This document shows, one piece after another, positions 33,960 to 46,716 of a stretch of 64,000 bases of DNA. The translations under genes were made by a program, and so were the position numbers. The stretch's first letter is position 1. The number at the start of each line of letters is the position of its first letter. The DNA is taken from assembly GCA_021234155.1 (NCBI GenBank), contig JAJEKV010000008.1, positions 9,390,445 to 9,454,444 on the forward strand, in the 5' to 3' direction. This DNA is from Isoetes taiwanensis (Eukaryota > Streptophyta > Lycopodiopsida > Isoetales > Isoetaceae). The notes beneath the pieces were generated by a model, which did no database searches, was not told the origin of the DNA, and saw only the letters and a list, made by a program, of their open reading frames with translations.

Positions 33960-34345
33960 GGCTGCTAATTGTACCTTAAAAAGGTCTTTGCAAAAGGTCT
34001 TGGAAAGGTAAAAAGTCTGTTTGAAAGCATTGGTTTCTGGATTATCAGAGCGCAACGGCAGAGGCTTAGAAGGTTTCTGATTTATTATCTCCTCCTTTCT
34101 AATGTACATCATGGATTCTTCAAGAATAGATGCACTCTCATACAGCTCGGCTATGCTTCCTGCAGCTTCATAATGTAACCAAGTGGCAACGACAGAAGGC
34201 TCAGCAGAAGATCCACAAATTCTTTGCCTGCTTCCACATACGGGATCCTTTTGTCGGAATTTTTGTGGAGAACACAGATTGACAATGACATGACCATCTT
34301 GAAGATCTCCATGCATATAGATACGGAGGCATTACACTTATACAA
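33960..34345 (-). pseudogene. DUF674-family fragment
   Basis: Minus-strand frame from 34318 reads ICVLHKNSDKRIPYVEAGKE and then FVDLLLSLLSLPLG, the opening of a DUF674 repeat. After a frameshift near 34170 it goes on in the next frame with GSIAELYESASILEESMMY. Similarity fades by about 33960. DUF674 proteins are plant-specific and of unknown role. Fragment and frameshift make a functional product unlikely. Confidence 0.7.
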
Positions 34346-37129
34346 GTTTGAGCCACCCTAATTCAATAATCTACAAATATTAAAAGTGATTTTTGTAGTT
34401 AACTGTAGCTACTCTCGAAAGAACAAGAGAGTCTACTATTAATTATTAACATCTTTTCCAATTAAGCACAATTCCATCTTGGTGATTCCTAGAAATGTCA
34501 CTGTTCTTTCGTTCCTTTTCTTTGGTTTTCTATTTGTTCTAGAGTATAACAACTTCAAACTTTGACTTTGGAGTAGTATGTGTTGAGGTCGCTTCATGTT
34601 TACTTCGTCTATCTCAGGAACATATGCTAGTCTTTTGGGTTCATATTTGACTCCACCTACCACATCAAAGTTGAAATCTACCTCTTCGTTATAAGTGCTA
34701 ATAATTGATAATGTGTTTTCTGGACTTTGCCTAGGCTAAATTTTCAAGTGGAGCCATTGTTATTGTCATGATATTGGTATGATTACCTTATCTTAAGAGA
34801 AGCAAAAATATTTATTCACGTCGCAACTATAAACAGAACATTTGAACACTGAGAACAACATGAGGGAGCTTATAATATTGCAAGCCAACGAAGCTTGTGC
34901 ATGACTAGCAACATTTTTGTTGGGGAATTGCTTGTTTCTATAGCGGCAATTGGGAAAAAACTACAAATGTTCAAAACAATATGGATGTTCTTGAAATCTA
35001 GGATATGTACCCTGGATTAGATGGATTACTTCCTTCTAATTAACAGTAGAATTGGACAATTGATAAAGGAATGGTGTTCGCCTTGTGAATAGTAAATGAG
35101 AAGAGCCAATCATTGCATTTTTCACATTTTTTTGATTTAGGGGTCGGAACGACGATCCCCACTTTGCTTGCTTGACCCATCTGTTTATTTTGTTGTTTCC
35201 GCTTCGCAGATTATGATCTAGGCTTTGGTTCAAGATCTCTGGAACATCGGTTTTGCACTTTGATTACAACACGAAAAAAGTACTATCTTCGCTCTGTATC
35301 CCTTGGATCTTATTGATTTCTTTAAGCAGATATGTGAAACAGGAGATTCAAGTGTGTCTCATTTGATCTGGGGCTTCCAGCTTTTTCTGTTACTTTTCTG
35401 CCTTCGATTCTTCAAATTAACAATTCTCCTCCATGCTTGCATTCTAGTGTAGAGACTCGAACCGTTTTACAATAGCTTGATAAATTCTCACCTACATGAT
35501 TGATTTGCTAAGTCCTGCAAGGTATAAGGATGCCAAAGATTTATTGCAGACTTTCATTAGTTTGGTTTACAAGGGCAGATAGCTTTGCTTAGTAATTGCA
35601 AACTATGTGAACCGCATTGAGATAGCAACGTGCTGCTTTCACCAGATTTTTCTTCTAGGTATTTTCCTTCTAGGTATATCCCTATATTTGACATATATAT
35701 GCTGCAGCTAATGTGCAGGAGGATGCTCACAAAATAAAGCTATTGAGAATACAAAATGTTATATGTTGTAGAAAACAAGTATAAAAAATGAAAATATGCA
35801 TAGAAAACAAGTATTGAAAATGGAAACACATGTATAGTACACCAGAGCATACCCAGGCATGATTTACTTGGTGCTTTTGATTGACACACTCGTATGATTC
35901 AAGATGCATAAACAGTTTATCAATACGTATCTTGGTTGGTCTTCCTTTACAGGACAGTAATTGCACAACGATAATTTCTCTAACTTGCACCCCAGAAATC
36001 TCTTTCTTGCAAAATAATTAACCATTGAGCTGAAGCGTAAGGTTGATTATGGATTTTGATGGCATCGGTTGAGGGTCTGACAATAAAATCTTAGGGATTT
36101 TGATGACATCAATTGAGGGTTTGACAATAAATCCTAGGGAACCAAAGAAAAGATGTTAAGTTGGAATTCCAAATAATTTTACATGTTTGATTGACACATT
36201 TTCATACCACCATAAGCACTGAACTAGAGTCCATGTTGTACCCAAATCATTCTGCATGTCTAATTGACAACATTTCCACACCATTATAATCCATGTTCTA
36301 TACAAATCATTTTGCATGTTATAGCATTTCCACACCATCATAACCTCCCAACTAGCCTACTTGTTGTATCCAAATCATTTTCCATGTTTGAGTGACAACA
36401 TTTTTGAACTAGCTTCCATGTTGTATAGTTCTAAACTAATGACCGACCTTTTAGAGCCAGAGCTGGTGTCAATTTTGGAAATTGTAATAAGAATATTCAT
36501 GGGTGAACAAAGTTTAAATTTTGAGATAACAATTTAGTCTAATAAAAATGTTCGTACACATGTCTATTTTTATTTTGACTTGATGCATGTTATCCAACTG
36601 CAAGTAGAGATTTCGAGGAAGAGGGTTGAAGCCCTCTAAACTGGAAATAGAAGATGGAGGCACTACCTCCTGTATCTATGCTAGCTTATGCTATAGTGGT
36701 CGAGTATCTCTTATTGCTTATTGCAATCTGTAGTTTTGCTTCCACATAGATCACCACTCTTGTCTTTGTCCAATAACTCAAGATAGTGTAAGATCTTATA
36801 AAGTGATTCAACATGGAAATTTGAGTCATCTTTTCAAATATCAAGAGAGAAATGACCATAAGCCCGTCCCCCATGACTATGTGTCAATGCAGTCGTCAAG
36901 CTGCTTTTTAAGCGACCCCCCCTCCAAACTGACTTTGTGAGATTATGTTTTTTTGATGGGAGTGTTTTGACCTGATCCATCTTATCATGCATTATGCAAA
37001 AATGATTTTCTAGTGAAGGATATAATAATGCATGCCAATGCCAATCTTGAATTCTACAAGAATGTTCCAATATATGTGCCCATTGTTGAATTGAAAGGTT
37101 GTGCCTCTCCCTTGTATCCTTTGTTCTTT
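34346..37129. other. gene-poor stretch with diverged tandem repeats
   Basis: An unassigned minus-strand frame lies at 34439-34663 (MVGGVKYEPKRLAYVPEIDE). At 36050-36135 a unit of about 46 bp (TTTTGATGACATCAATTGAG) is present twice. From about 36170 to 36425 four diverged units of about 75 bp share CCAAATCATTTTGCATG and CCATGTTGTA words. Nothing coding is supported. Confidence 0.45.
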
Positions 37130-38470
37130 CCAATTTTTGGTTAATGACTATATATGTGTTACATGGAGAATGTTGTATTTTTTGCTATGCTAACATCCGG
37201 AAACTCCCTTTTCCAAATAGTGTAAAAAGAAGGCAAATTTACACTTTTTCCTGTCAACTCTTTCACCATGGCATCCAGTTCCTTATGCATGCTCTTCTTA
37301 TTAAGGATAGAAGGAAGTTCGGGAATATTCTCCCTTATATCATCCTTTCCTTTTTTGCGTCTATGTGGAATGATGTCCGCATTCTCATTAATGAAGGTAT
37401 CAAGCACACCATGGAATAAAATAACGGCTAAGGTTAGCCAAATGGCTATTTTGTAGCAGTTTTGCCAAGAAAAATGGCTAAAGTAAATGGAAAAAATGCC
37501 CCAAAAAAAGAAAATTTTAGCCTAATTTTTTTGCCGCCCAAGTGAGTTTTTAGGTTGAATAGCCAAACCTTTACCTCCAGACATATCCACCAGGACATCG
37601 ATTAGCTAAACCTAAGATAGAGTGGGCTTGAAAAAATGGATAGATTAGCCCGAAATTCAACACCAATGTATGTACTAACTTTAAGAAATTTCAAATAGTT
37701 TATATTTTTCTTTTTTCTTCCACTTTCTTTGTTGTTCCAAGTACAAAGTTGAAGAATTAAAGGAAAAGGAACAATGTAGTCCCTTTTGTGCTAGGTTTTT
37801 TAACATGTTCATGCATGTTTGTGTCTTGATTTATGTATTTACAATAAATTCAATGTCTTTGCCAAAATGCTTGGATTTTTTTTAAATTACTATAGCGTGA
37901 TGGCTAATATTTGCCTTTCCATTTTGTGAAAGTTTAGCCAAAAGCAAGAAACTGTGATGGAGAAAAACTATTTAGTTTAGCCAAGTGTTAGAAACTTCTA
38001 GCCCCAATTTGAAGGTAGTTTAGCTAAACCTATTTTGGCTACACTAAAATATAGGAGTAGTAATTTATTCCATGAAGCACACTTTCTGTAGCTAATGTAA
38101 CCGATTGAGGCTTCTTAGAGCCTGTTTACCATGCTCTGCCCTTTTTCCACCTAACTTGAACCTCTTTCTCCAATTATAAAATGTGGACTGAGGAACTTCT
38201 AAAGCCATGCGCCATGCGAATTGACAGCATATCACTCCAAAGACTACTACTTTCCCCTCTGAGTGCCCTGTATAAGTTACACTCCACGTCAAAAACAAGT
38301 GTAATCCTTGCATTGCTTGATTGAGAATAAAATTCTTTCCTTAAGGCACATACTTGTTCTCGAGTTAGTTTTTTGATATAATCTTCCTTGCAACACGTTA
38401 CTTTGAGAGCATTCTTGATTGACTTGGAAGCACACACTCTCTCCTCCTTGTTATCCCCCTTTGGTTCCCT
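37130..38470 (-). pseudogene. transposase-like ORF interrupted by a MITE
   Basis: The upstream part (about 38092-38470) holds an HTH-like word, VPQSTFYNWRKRFKLGGKR, and upstream of it LTREQVCALRKEFYSQSSNA, with frameshifts. The downstream part (37159-37407) reads VLDTFINENADIIPHRRKKG, then SFYTIWKREFPDVSIAKNTT, a pattern seen in DDE transposase-like proteins before a Cys cluster. The two parts are split by the 665-bp MITE at 37410-38074, and removal of it with one target copy joins LATESVLDTFINEN in one frame. The superfamily is not certain. Confidence 0.5.
37410..38074. mobile_element. 665-bp hAT-type MITE
   Basis: Perfect 11-bp terminal inverted repeats CATGGAATAAA are flanked by a perfect 8-bp target duplication AAGCACAC (37402-37409 and 38075-38082). 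The 8-bp duplication points to the hAT superfamily. Inside, AGCCAAA/TTTGGCT and TAGCTAAACC words recur near both ends, as subterminal transposase sites do. No open frame of note. It splits a transposase-like frame that is restored on excision. Confidence 0.9.
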
Positions 38471-39084
38471 CCTAACCCTCTTTACTTCCTTTTCCTTCTG
38501 AATTGCTTCTCAACATGAGCTTCCAGGCATTCAACCTCTAAGTCATCTTCTTCAAGAGAAGCTCAAGCTTGAAGATGCTAGGAAACTGTTCTACCATCAC
38601 GAAGCAAAACATCGCAGCTCTCCCAAGGTATTAAACTTGTAGCTAGAGGCCTTTCTGAACAAGCATGATATGATCTCATATTTTGGTTTCCAAGTGCATC
38701 CATTTTCTTAATCGCTGCAAGCCATCGTAGGATTTGTCTTTCCACACCAACATTCCTTTCTAATGCCAATGTTATAAGGACTGGAGCCATGGAAGTTCAT
38801 TTGAATACCAGAAATTCAACATCATGCTTCGGTGCAGTGCTTTCCCATCATGGGAATAGCCTTTTCATGAATAGCCTTTCGCAAGTCTTGCATAAAATAG
38901 GCCAAGGAATTGAATATTTTAACATCAATAAAAGACCTACTTGAACATATACTATAAAATTCCAGCCCTTGCAAAGAAAGAACAATGGAAAGACTTCCCG
39001 CTTGAGGCTAGAAACTAGACTTGTACATGTACATGCATGTTTCACATACAATCAATGGCAAGGAATCTAGTTATAAACTGACAA
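38471..39084. other. stretch between transposase-like ORF and LINE copy 2
   Basis: A minus-strand frame at 38578-38790 (MAPVLITLALERNVGVERQI) may be the N-terminal end of the same transposase-like protein, but it is not recognised. No other feature. Confidence 0.3.
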
Positions 39085-40480
39085 AATTGAATTGAATTGA
39101 CTTTTATCGTCCACGGAGAGCAAAAGGTCTATAGGACCCAATATAAAAAAGAGCACAAAAAGCCCATTAGTGCCTATAACTTCAAAAAACCTACCCCGAA
39201 GTGTTTTTGAGGATAATAGAGATGTTGAGAAACTACACAATTGTATATATCAATGTAATGGTGCAGGATTTGTTTCATCTCACTTGTTGAAAACCCCAGG
39301 ATAAAGGATGATAATCCCATTACTGTAGGCATCTACAGAGCAAATATAGCGGCTAATTAGATGTAATTAGATCAATATATTGTGCTCAAATTGCCGCAAA
39401 CACAAGCAAATTTGAAGAGTGCACGCTCCTCATAAACTGGCAGTATAGAGGGATGTAATTGTTCTACATATGTGATAACAGGTACTGGCGCGGGTCATTG
39501 GCAAGCGTGGGGTTAATCTGGCTTTTATAGTGTGTTGTTTGACCTTTTCCAAAGCACTGACATACCAAAGCTTACCGAGGAAGCATGTGTATAGATACTA
39601 CTTTAGGTGATGTTGATCTTCATTATTTTGCACCGGTATACGTTTCCACCCCTGGACATTCTATCTGGAAAACCAACCTGCACTTTCTCCTTCTAACATG
39701 CTTTAAGACGTTGTGGAAGCATGTCCAGTATGCAAACCAGACTCAGAAGTCGGGTATCTCCCATGTTCTCACCTTGTTCTGGCAAAGAGTATGTGTCCCT
39801 CCAAAATGGTATGTTATAAAGGCAAGGATCCTGTTTCTTGAAGGAGATTTGTATGCAGAGCTATGAACTTGACCTCGAGAGCCCAACCTAGAAAGGCCTT
39901 TTGGACCCCTTTCAATTCTTCCCAAGTGGTAAGAGATATCACCAACCCGTTATTTCTATTCCATATTAAAGAGCTGGTTTTACCAAAAGCCCGAACAAGT
40001 GCCCGATTGGACCAATCATAGAGCTCTGCTTTGACACAATTGTTCTGCATAGCATAAAGTGCCTTCCAACCTGCCGTTACTCGTTATTGGACATAGGTGT
40101 TCCAATATTGTGGTGGTAGCAAACTCTACTCCAGGGTACTTGTATGTTTGCACCACCTGTACATTTTGACATTGATAAGTGAAGTGAAGTTGTCTTGGTC
40201 TTTGCCAAGTTGACCCGCATTCCAGTGTTTTGACAGAAAGTGCTCAATGTATTAAGATGCTGCTGCATACCTGTTGGAGTGTAAGCTATCAGATCCGCAT
40301 CATCCACATATATCTTGTCTAATGATGTAGTCAGCAAGTCAAGCCTCTCATCCTACATGCAAGGCAAGGCATTCTTCTAGTTGATCAATATACAGTCCAA
40401 ATAGCATGGGGTGCCCAACTTCAATAATATTTTCCACATCTTCTTCCTAAACACAGTGTGGAAAGCCGTTGCAAGCGCAA
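39085..40480 (-). pseudogene. second copy of the LINE, degraded
   Basis: Minus strand. HPMLFGLYIDQLEECLA is followed by the RT box YVDDADLIAYTPTGMQQHL and GMRVNLAKTK, then MQNNCVKAELYDW and LKGVQKAFLGWALEVK. All are close to the copy at 11.6 kb (YADDVNLLAYTPEDMQRHL, LEQVQKAFLARALGVK). The tail at 39090-39130 reads CTCCGTGGACGATAAAAGTC and then (AATTC)n. Distance from RT box to tail (about 1.2 kb) fits the first copy (about 1.4 kb). Several stops and frameshifts; dead. Confidence 0.83.
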
Positions 40481-40697
40481 TATGAAAATATAATTGATAT
40501 TGGAATGTTTGGGCCTGAAACCGGCCTGCTTACGTCAGGGGGATTCACCTATATGTATATTAGATATGCCATCTGCAATCCTGGATTAGGCAAGAACCCC
40601 TTAATTACCGCTGTTCATAGCAGGAAAACTTCTTGTCATACATCCCATCTATCCCTCTACATGTATACCCCATAAAATATTTTACATATTCAAGACG
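40481..40697. other. short spacer
   Basis: No feature recognised between the LINE and the first SINE-like unit. Confidence 0.3.
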
Positions 40698-41135
40698 AGA
40701 ATATATAGCACAATAACAGGGGGTTCCATGAGGATTGGATATGGATGTAGAAATGACAATTCCTAAAACCATAGATCATATCCCTAAAATAATTGAATGG
40801 ATTATTATTTAAAAAAAAAAAAACATAGATTGAAGATAAAAAATAATCACATTAACTCACTGGTTATATTGGACAAAGTAGTCTTATTATGACATTGAGT
40901 TATTTTGGTAGAGGTTCAAGCCCTCGTACTTCAAAATCTTAGGTGAAGCCGTATAGAGGTTCCATATTCCATCAAACCTCAGGCGAACTCGTATTTCATA
41001 TTTCAAAATCATAGGCGCCCCCAATCATAATTGTCCATAAGCGAAACAGGAGGTGTATAGAAGCCCCAACATACGGTCTGGGCTGTAGGATCGACGAATA
41101 CAATGACTGTGGTAGTCCAGGTGCACATATTCTAA
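40698..41135 (+). repeat. SINE-like unit, copy 1
   Basis: About 435 bp. Box A TTAACTCACTGGTTA at 40852-40866 and box B GGTTCAAGCCC at 40913-40923 have tRNA-like spacing. The unit starts AGAATATATAGCACAATAAC and ends near GTGGTAGTCCAGGTGCAC. It matches copy 2 along the whole length with scattered changes. Confidence 0.75.
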
Positions 41136-41912
41136 ACTACTAAACTTTTCTACATCATCTTTGCCCATAGTCAACTCTTTTACATAATTTTGTACATATT
41201 CTAGTGAAAGAATGTCCTCTATCTATCGTATCCTCTATGCTATCCCCTTTAGTGTATTTTTCATGCAACTAAGTCAACTTGTGTAATTTTTTGCGCAAGT
41301 ATACGTCACGAATGCTATTAAAAGTATCCGTTGGTGTTATCTACGCACTATAAAGGTGTACCCCCTTTGGTTTAAGTGCGCATATCCCTGTCTCCTCTGC
41401 TCATGATGTCAGCTATTATTGAAGAATTTTGGTGAGCAATTTTGCCAACAACGGACTGACCATAATGTACGGTAATTGGCAAGACAATGTCGATCCTTAT
41501 ACCTGTCTTAACATTATGATATCCAAAATTTTCAAAAACATGCTGATATGATGAAATCATGGCTATATAACCATATTAGCAAAGCATTTAACACGTCTAG
41601 ATGTATTATACAAGAGTACATAGAAAGCCTAGCATTCCTCCCATAAGAAAAGCTTATTCTAGAATACCACAAGGATCATTGCACTAGTTTTCCAAGAAAA
41701 ATCAATGAGAGCAATGCCAAGACAATGAAGATCATGCCAAGCCATGTGATTTCTATATCATACTATAATATATATGTTAGATTCCCAACCAATAACGTAA
41801 GTCAATCTTGATATCCATGCATTTGGCATGTTTAACTATGACATTGAAGGTTCATATAGCAACCATAGCATTTTCTAATGGACAAGGCTTCCGAAGATTC
41901 ACTCCCTCCATA
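41136..41912. other. spacer between SINE-like units
   Basis: No recognisable feature; AT-rich sequence without credible coding content. Confidence 0.3.
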
Positions 41913-42350
41913 AGAATATGTAGCAAAATAGCAAAATAACAGGGGGTTCCAGGGGGATTTGTTATGGATGTAAAAATAACAATTCCTGAAACCATAGACC
42001 ATATATCCCTAAAATAATTGAATGGGTTATAAAAAAAACATAGATTTAAGATAAAAAAATAATCACATTAGCTCAATGGGTACATTAGTTAAAGTAGTCT
42101 TATTAGGACATTGAGTTATTTTGGTAGAGGTTCAAACCCCCGTATTTCATATTCTAAAATCTTAGACAAAGCCGTATACTAGTTCGATATTCTCTCAAAA
42201 CCTTAGGAGAAATCGTATTTCATATTTCAAAATCATAGCGCCTCTAATCATAAATGACTATAAGCGAAATGAGAGGTGCCCAGAGGCTCCAACATACGAT
42301 TTGGGTCGTAGGATCGATGAATCCGACGATTGTGGTAGCCCAGGGTGCAC
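41913..42350 (+). repeat. SINE-like unit, copy 2
   Basis: Box A TTAGCTCAATGGGTA (42068-42082) and box B GGTTCAAACCC (42129-42139) are close to the polymerase III consensus. It is the better preserved copy and is collinear with copy 1. A third, rearranged copy with tail before head lies at 60620-60830. Confidence 0.78.
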
Positions 42351-42744
42351 CTCGTTTAGAATATGTAGCAACATCTATAAACTATAGATTACATTGTCGT
42401 AGAACCATTCCTCCTCAACATCTCATCTTAGTTTCTCAAATGATTTCACTAGCTGTATTAATGTGTTTCTTTTGTTAATTAATCCATTCCATATCTATGC
42501 ATTTTATTTTTTTGATAATGCCTTCATATAGCCATATAGCCCCTATAAGCTTCTGAAGCATAAGAGAAGCAACATTGCGTATTAATTTCCATTATACCTA
42601 CTAAAATCTAGCGGGATTCATTTCTTTATGCATGACTGATATGAATTACAATTCTTCAATCCAACACTGTAATATCAAATAACTTAATCCAACAGCCTTG
42701 CAACACCATCTAAGATCATCGCCCAGACAATTTAAGAGCAACCC

Positions 42745-42878
42745 CTGATGTAAGACTTAACCACACCACCTAAGAACTGCACCACCCTGATGTAAGACTT
42801 AACCACACCATCCAATTGTTTCCTAGAACCACACCACCCTGATGTAAGACTTAACCACACCATCCAATTGTTTCCTTT
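42745..42878. repeat. three tandem units of about 40-55 bp
   Basis: CTGATGTAAGACTTAACCAC occurs at 42745, 42788 and 42839, each followed by ACCA and then either CCTAAGAACTG or TCCAATTGTTTCCT. Confidence 0.85.
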
Positions 42879-44066
42879 CCAAAATAGCCCCTCCTTTAAG
42901 CTAAGACAAGAAGATACATGGTGCAGTCAATTCTGACTTAGCTTCACTCTTTATGTCATAACGTCCTCATATGGATGAATTTCGACCTGATCAGACCTAA
43001 TCCGAAAAGCTCATTCGAAAATCTTTCCACTAAAGTGAACATCACCTGAAAATGATCTCTGGTGGCCGAGACATAATGCTTCAAATTTTGGCGAGCTAAA
43101 TTGCTTAGAAATTGCTCTTTCTGCCTCCTTCCAAAAACCCTTACGAAAACCCGTGCCCTATGCTTTTGTCACGAATTTTGTATAAGTTTTACGCATACTA
43201 TGTATGAGTTATTAGTGTAATACCCCAAACTATATAATAATGCATAATATGGCAAAAGTACCAAAATCGCCATGGGATTGCATTGTGTACATTTTGGAGC
43301 TTTTGTTAGATGGGCTCCAGCTTAAAATGTATAGGTTCCTTCCTCTGTTATGTCTTGTATTCTATAGAACTATACAGGGGTTTGGAACCTAATTAAATCC
43401 TTTTATGTTATAAGTCTATTCTTTGGGCACACATATTTCAAGCTTCCATCGAGCATTGGAGGTCTATAGACTCATTAACTGCCCATAGATGCAATGCAAC
43501 TAGTTTATTAATCTGGCATAACGGCCAAACTCGATGATATATCAAATGGCAGATTAAATCCTGAATATCCTATTGTTTAAATTCGGTTTTTCCGACTATC
43601 CGAAAACTTTTTAGGATTTTTCTTTAAGGTGGTTTCCCTAGGTTTTAAGAATTTTGGCAACCGGGAAAACTTCTCGATAGTCCAAAAATTGAGAAAGGAT
43701 TTTTGTATGATTTCGATGTTGGCCAGATTAGGAATTTTCTCCGGGTAAAGATTGTGTTGGACGTCACTCCAGGACCATGCAGCACGGCATGGAGGCCACG
43801 ATTGCTATGGCTAGGTTTCGTGACATGAATTTTTTGTTTCGTATGCTTTTGGCATCCAATTTTTTTCCTTTTTGCATCGTGCATGCCATGATTTCTCAGG
43901 ATCATGCAGTGTTGGATGCACTGGATGGGTGTCCGTGGATTCAGAGCAATCTTGCTCACTACTCAGAGTTAGGCAAGTTTCGTATGATTTAGGTTCTGGC
44001 TCTCCTTATCCGATAACAGCTGGATGCATGCCACGATTGCTGAGTTCAAGATTTTTCGGCATGCAG
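42879..44066. other. stretch upstream of the PARP3-like exons
   Basis: No PARP zinc-finger or WGR exon was recognised. A plus-strand frame at 43777-43989 (MQHGMEATIAMARFRDM) is unassigned. Otherwise nothing is supported. Confidence 0.35.
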
Positions 44067-45123
44067 GCTCTTACAAACTTTTGTTTGATCATTTTTATAC
44101 TCTCTCAAATTTAGTCCGGATCGATTTTAACAGCATAGAAGGAGGATCTCAGGTAAAAATCATCCTCTTATTTCTTTTGACTCTACTGCTCGGTATAGGA
44201 AAGTGTGTAGCTAAGAGCGCAAACACATTCTTTTTGTGGGACGATGCTCAACAAATTGTTAAATTTTCCATGTTGATGCATCTGTTGAATTCGAGTTAAC
44301 CGGAGTGATGGAGGCCTGTCTATTTTTTGGACATGATTATGGTTTGTGAGGCACTCAGGCCATTCATTATTCATGAAATGTCTCAGTTAACAGAACTGGT
44401 TAGCATCTTGAGTTCCTCCCTTTTGCTAGGCATTCTTGAATACTAATTATGCCGGTGCACTTTGTTCCTTCTATAGGCTACTCCTACCTTGGACACGTTG
44501 ACAAATATATCCATTGCCTCCCGATTGATTGGAGACATGACTGGTCCCACTTTGGGTGATCCTATGTCTGACCGCTATGCAAAATTGAATTGTACTATAA
44601 CGCCAATAGAAAATGATTCAGATGACTTTAAGATGGTGGAGAAATACTTCAAGACCACATTAGAGCATCTGGAGTATGGAAACATGGTATGCTTTTTGAG
44701 GGCAAATGTGAGCTCTATTGAAGGACCTAACCTATGTGACATTCCATTTTCCTGCAGAAAGTAACTGCAAGTGTGGAAAGAGTATTCACATGCGAGAGTG
44801 CAGCTGGTCCTTCTGAGAAGGACATGGAATCAATGCCAAATAAAGTCCTTATTTGGTGTGGTTAGTACCATCAATTTGTTTCTTTTGCTTACAGATTCTT
44901 CATGCGTTGTACAGGCGTCTTAACAGGATTGGGTTTCAAATTTATTTTCTCAATTTGTTTTTTATCCAAGTTAAAAAGCAGAGTTGTGCATAGATAAGCA
45001 CATCTAGACCTCTATAAATATTTTTTGCAGGGTTGCTTCGAGGAAGAATTGACAGCACGTCAAAATTGAAATGCAAAGGCGTGCAATGTGCAGTAACCAT
45101 TGTTTCTCTGCTGCCCAGTTGAG
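44067..45123 (+). pseudogene. PARP3: PARP3-like poly(ADP-ribose) polymerase, middle exons only
   Basis: Exons: 44067-44152 (weak, HFYTLSNLVRI), 44477-44685, 44758-44860 and 45031-45123. Exon 2 carries the regulatory-domain word ISIASRLIGDMTGPTLGDPM and then DRYAKLNC, with DDFKMVEKYF. Exon 3 reads KVTASVERVFTCESAAGPSE and ends in MPNKVLIWCG, where plant PARP3 also has a WCG in place of the WHG of PARP1. Splice phases match up to exon 3. Exon 4 no longer resembles PARP and stops after SLLPS, so the rest of the catalytic fold is gone. No zinc-finger, BRCT or WGR part is seen upstream. It is a remnant, or a chimeric gene piece. Confidence 0.75.
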
Positions 45124-46250
45124 ATGTTCTTAGACCATTTCTGAGCTATGGCATATAAATCTTGAAGACAGTTCGTTTGAAGATGCTTCTTAGCTTCACT
45201 GTAATCCTGCAAGGTATGTGGTTAATACATGTGTAGCTTCTTTACAAAGGTTCCTACTCCATATATACCTTGCATGATTATGATGAAGCTAATCATTGTC
45301 TTCACATTTCTCATACCAGTCTCTTTGGTCCTTCAAGCACCTATATGCAGGCCCCTCTGGTAAATCTTACAGTACCTTTTTTTGTTTTTGTTTTGTGATT
45401 CTGAATATGCAATAAAAAGGTATGATTAAGCGATGAAGCAGTGGACTGCATGTTTATGAAATTGCAATCAAAGTGTCTTTCAAAGTTGTCTCATGCTCTC
45501 TACCTATAACATAGCATGCATTTGTCATGTGGTATTTCTTGATTTCAAAGGTATTATGATGCTCCGAACATTGATGCATATTATTCATTTGTACTCACTG
45601 GGTACGGTTGCATTTGAGGCTAGAGACAGATGGCTTTTGTAGTTATAGATTCATCGATAGACATTTATATGGATTTCACTGTATTGGAAGTGCTTCCTTT
45701 TTTTTTTGGTCATCCAAGAAGCAAGGATATGCCCAAGGCAAGGGGTTCTTACAAGTAGATTCCCTTTTTCTTCTTTTGGCCACTTTATATTCCTTTGTTT
45801 TGCCACTTTTGTGCCATGTTGGGCTTTTTTGGATTGTGTTGTAACAGGGCCCTTTGCATATGCCATCAATTCATCCCTTACTGTGATGGTGAGATTTGTG
45901 AGGGGTTTCTTTGACTGTGCTCCATCATTCACAGCCTACTGTGTTTATGAGGGATGGAAAATTGTAGTCATGAATTTATATTTCACATCATTAAGGTTAG
46001 CAATGGAAAATTGTAGTCATGGTTTTCTTCCTGTCAGGCTACTATAGGAACGCAGTTATTCACATCATGAAGGTTTCATAAAAGTATTCTAGCACGCCAG
46101 TTATTGGCTATTGTATGACACATTGACCATAACAAAACTTCACGATTATATGCTTTATCATGTCCAGAGAATCATGAACTACCTATTGTGCAGAGAAATA
46201 TAAACTATTGCTGCAACATTCGTGATTAACTTTGCAATTTATATATGCAG
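45124..46250. other. spacer between PARP3-like and FEI-like remnants
   Basis: No kinase subdomains I-VIII and no leucine-rich repeats were found in either strand here, although the next exons need them. Nothing else recognised. Confidence 0.4.
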
Positions 46251-46716
46251 AGTGGCAGAGTAACTGAAAAGGGTGATGTGCATAGCTATGGAGTAGTTTT
46301 GCTAGAGCTTCTTAGTGGAAGGAGACCGAAGGATCCTTCATTTGTGGCGAAGGGACTGAACATAGTTTGTTGGGTAAGGTTTCAGAGCAGTCTCTGTGAT
46401 TAATAAAAAATGCAGATATATTTTTGATGAGAGTGTTTAGTCATTAATCAGAAGGAGATTTTTTTGATGTATACTGAACATTAGGATATGTGCTCAGGTG
46501 AATACATTGATGAAGGAAAACAAGCAAAAAGAGATATTTGATCCAAAATGTGAGGGGGGTACCATGGAGAGCATGGAGGCAGTGTTGCAAGTTGCTGCAC
46601 TGTGCATAACTCCAGCGCCTGAAGATCAGCCTTCAATGGAAGATGTAGTAAAGATGCTCGATGGAGAGATCACGTCGCCTTGCCAGAGTGATTATTATGA
46701 TTCCAGCTCTGACTGA
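46251..46716 (+). pseudogene. FEI: 3' end of a FEI-type LRR receptor kinase
   Basis: Two exons, 46251-46373 and 46498-46716, join in frame across a GT-AG intron (donor GTAAGG, acceptor GCTCAG). The first has kinase subdomain [22 protein letters not shown], and KGLNIVCW. The second has the C-lobe (ALCITPAPEDQPSMEDVVKM) and the FEI tail PCQSDYYDSSSD. FEI kinases act at the plasma membrane in cell-wall signalling. The ATP-binding lobe, HRD and DFG are absent upstream, so this is a fragment, although the part present is open and well kept. Confidence 0.85.

Noticed and set aside
43777-44114. Extra upstream PARP exons
   Set aside because: Open frames exist, but no zinc-finger, WGR or regulatory-domain words could be read in them.
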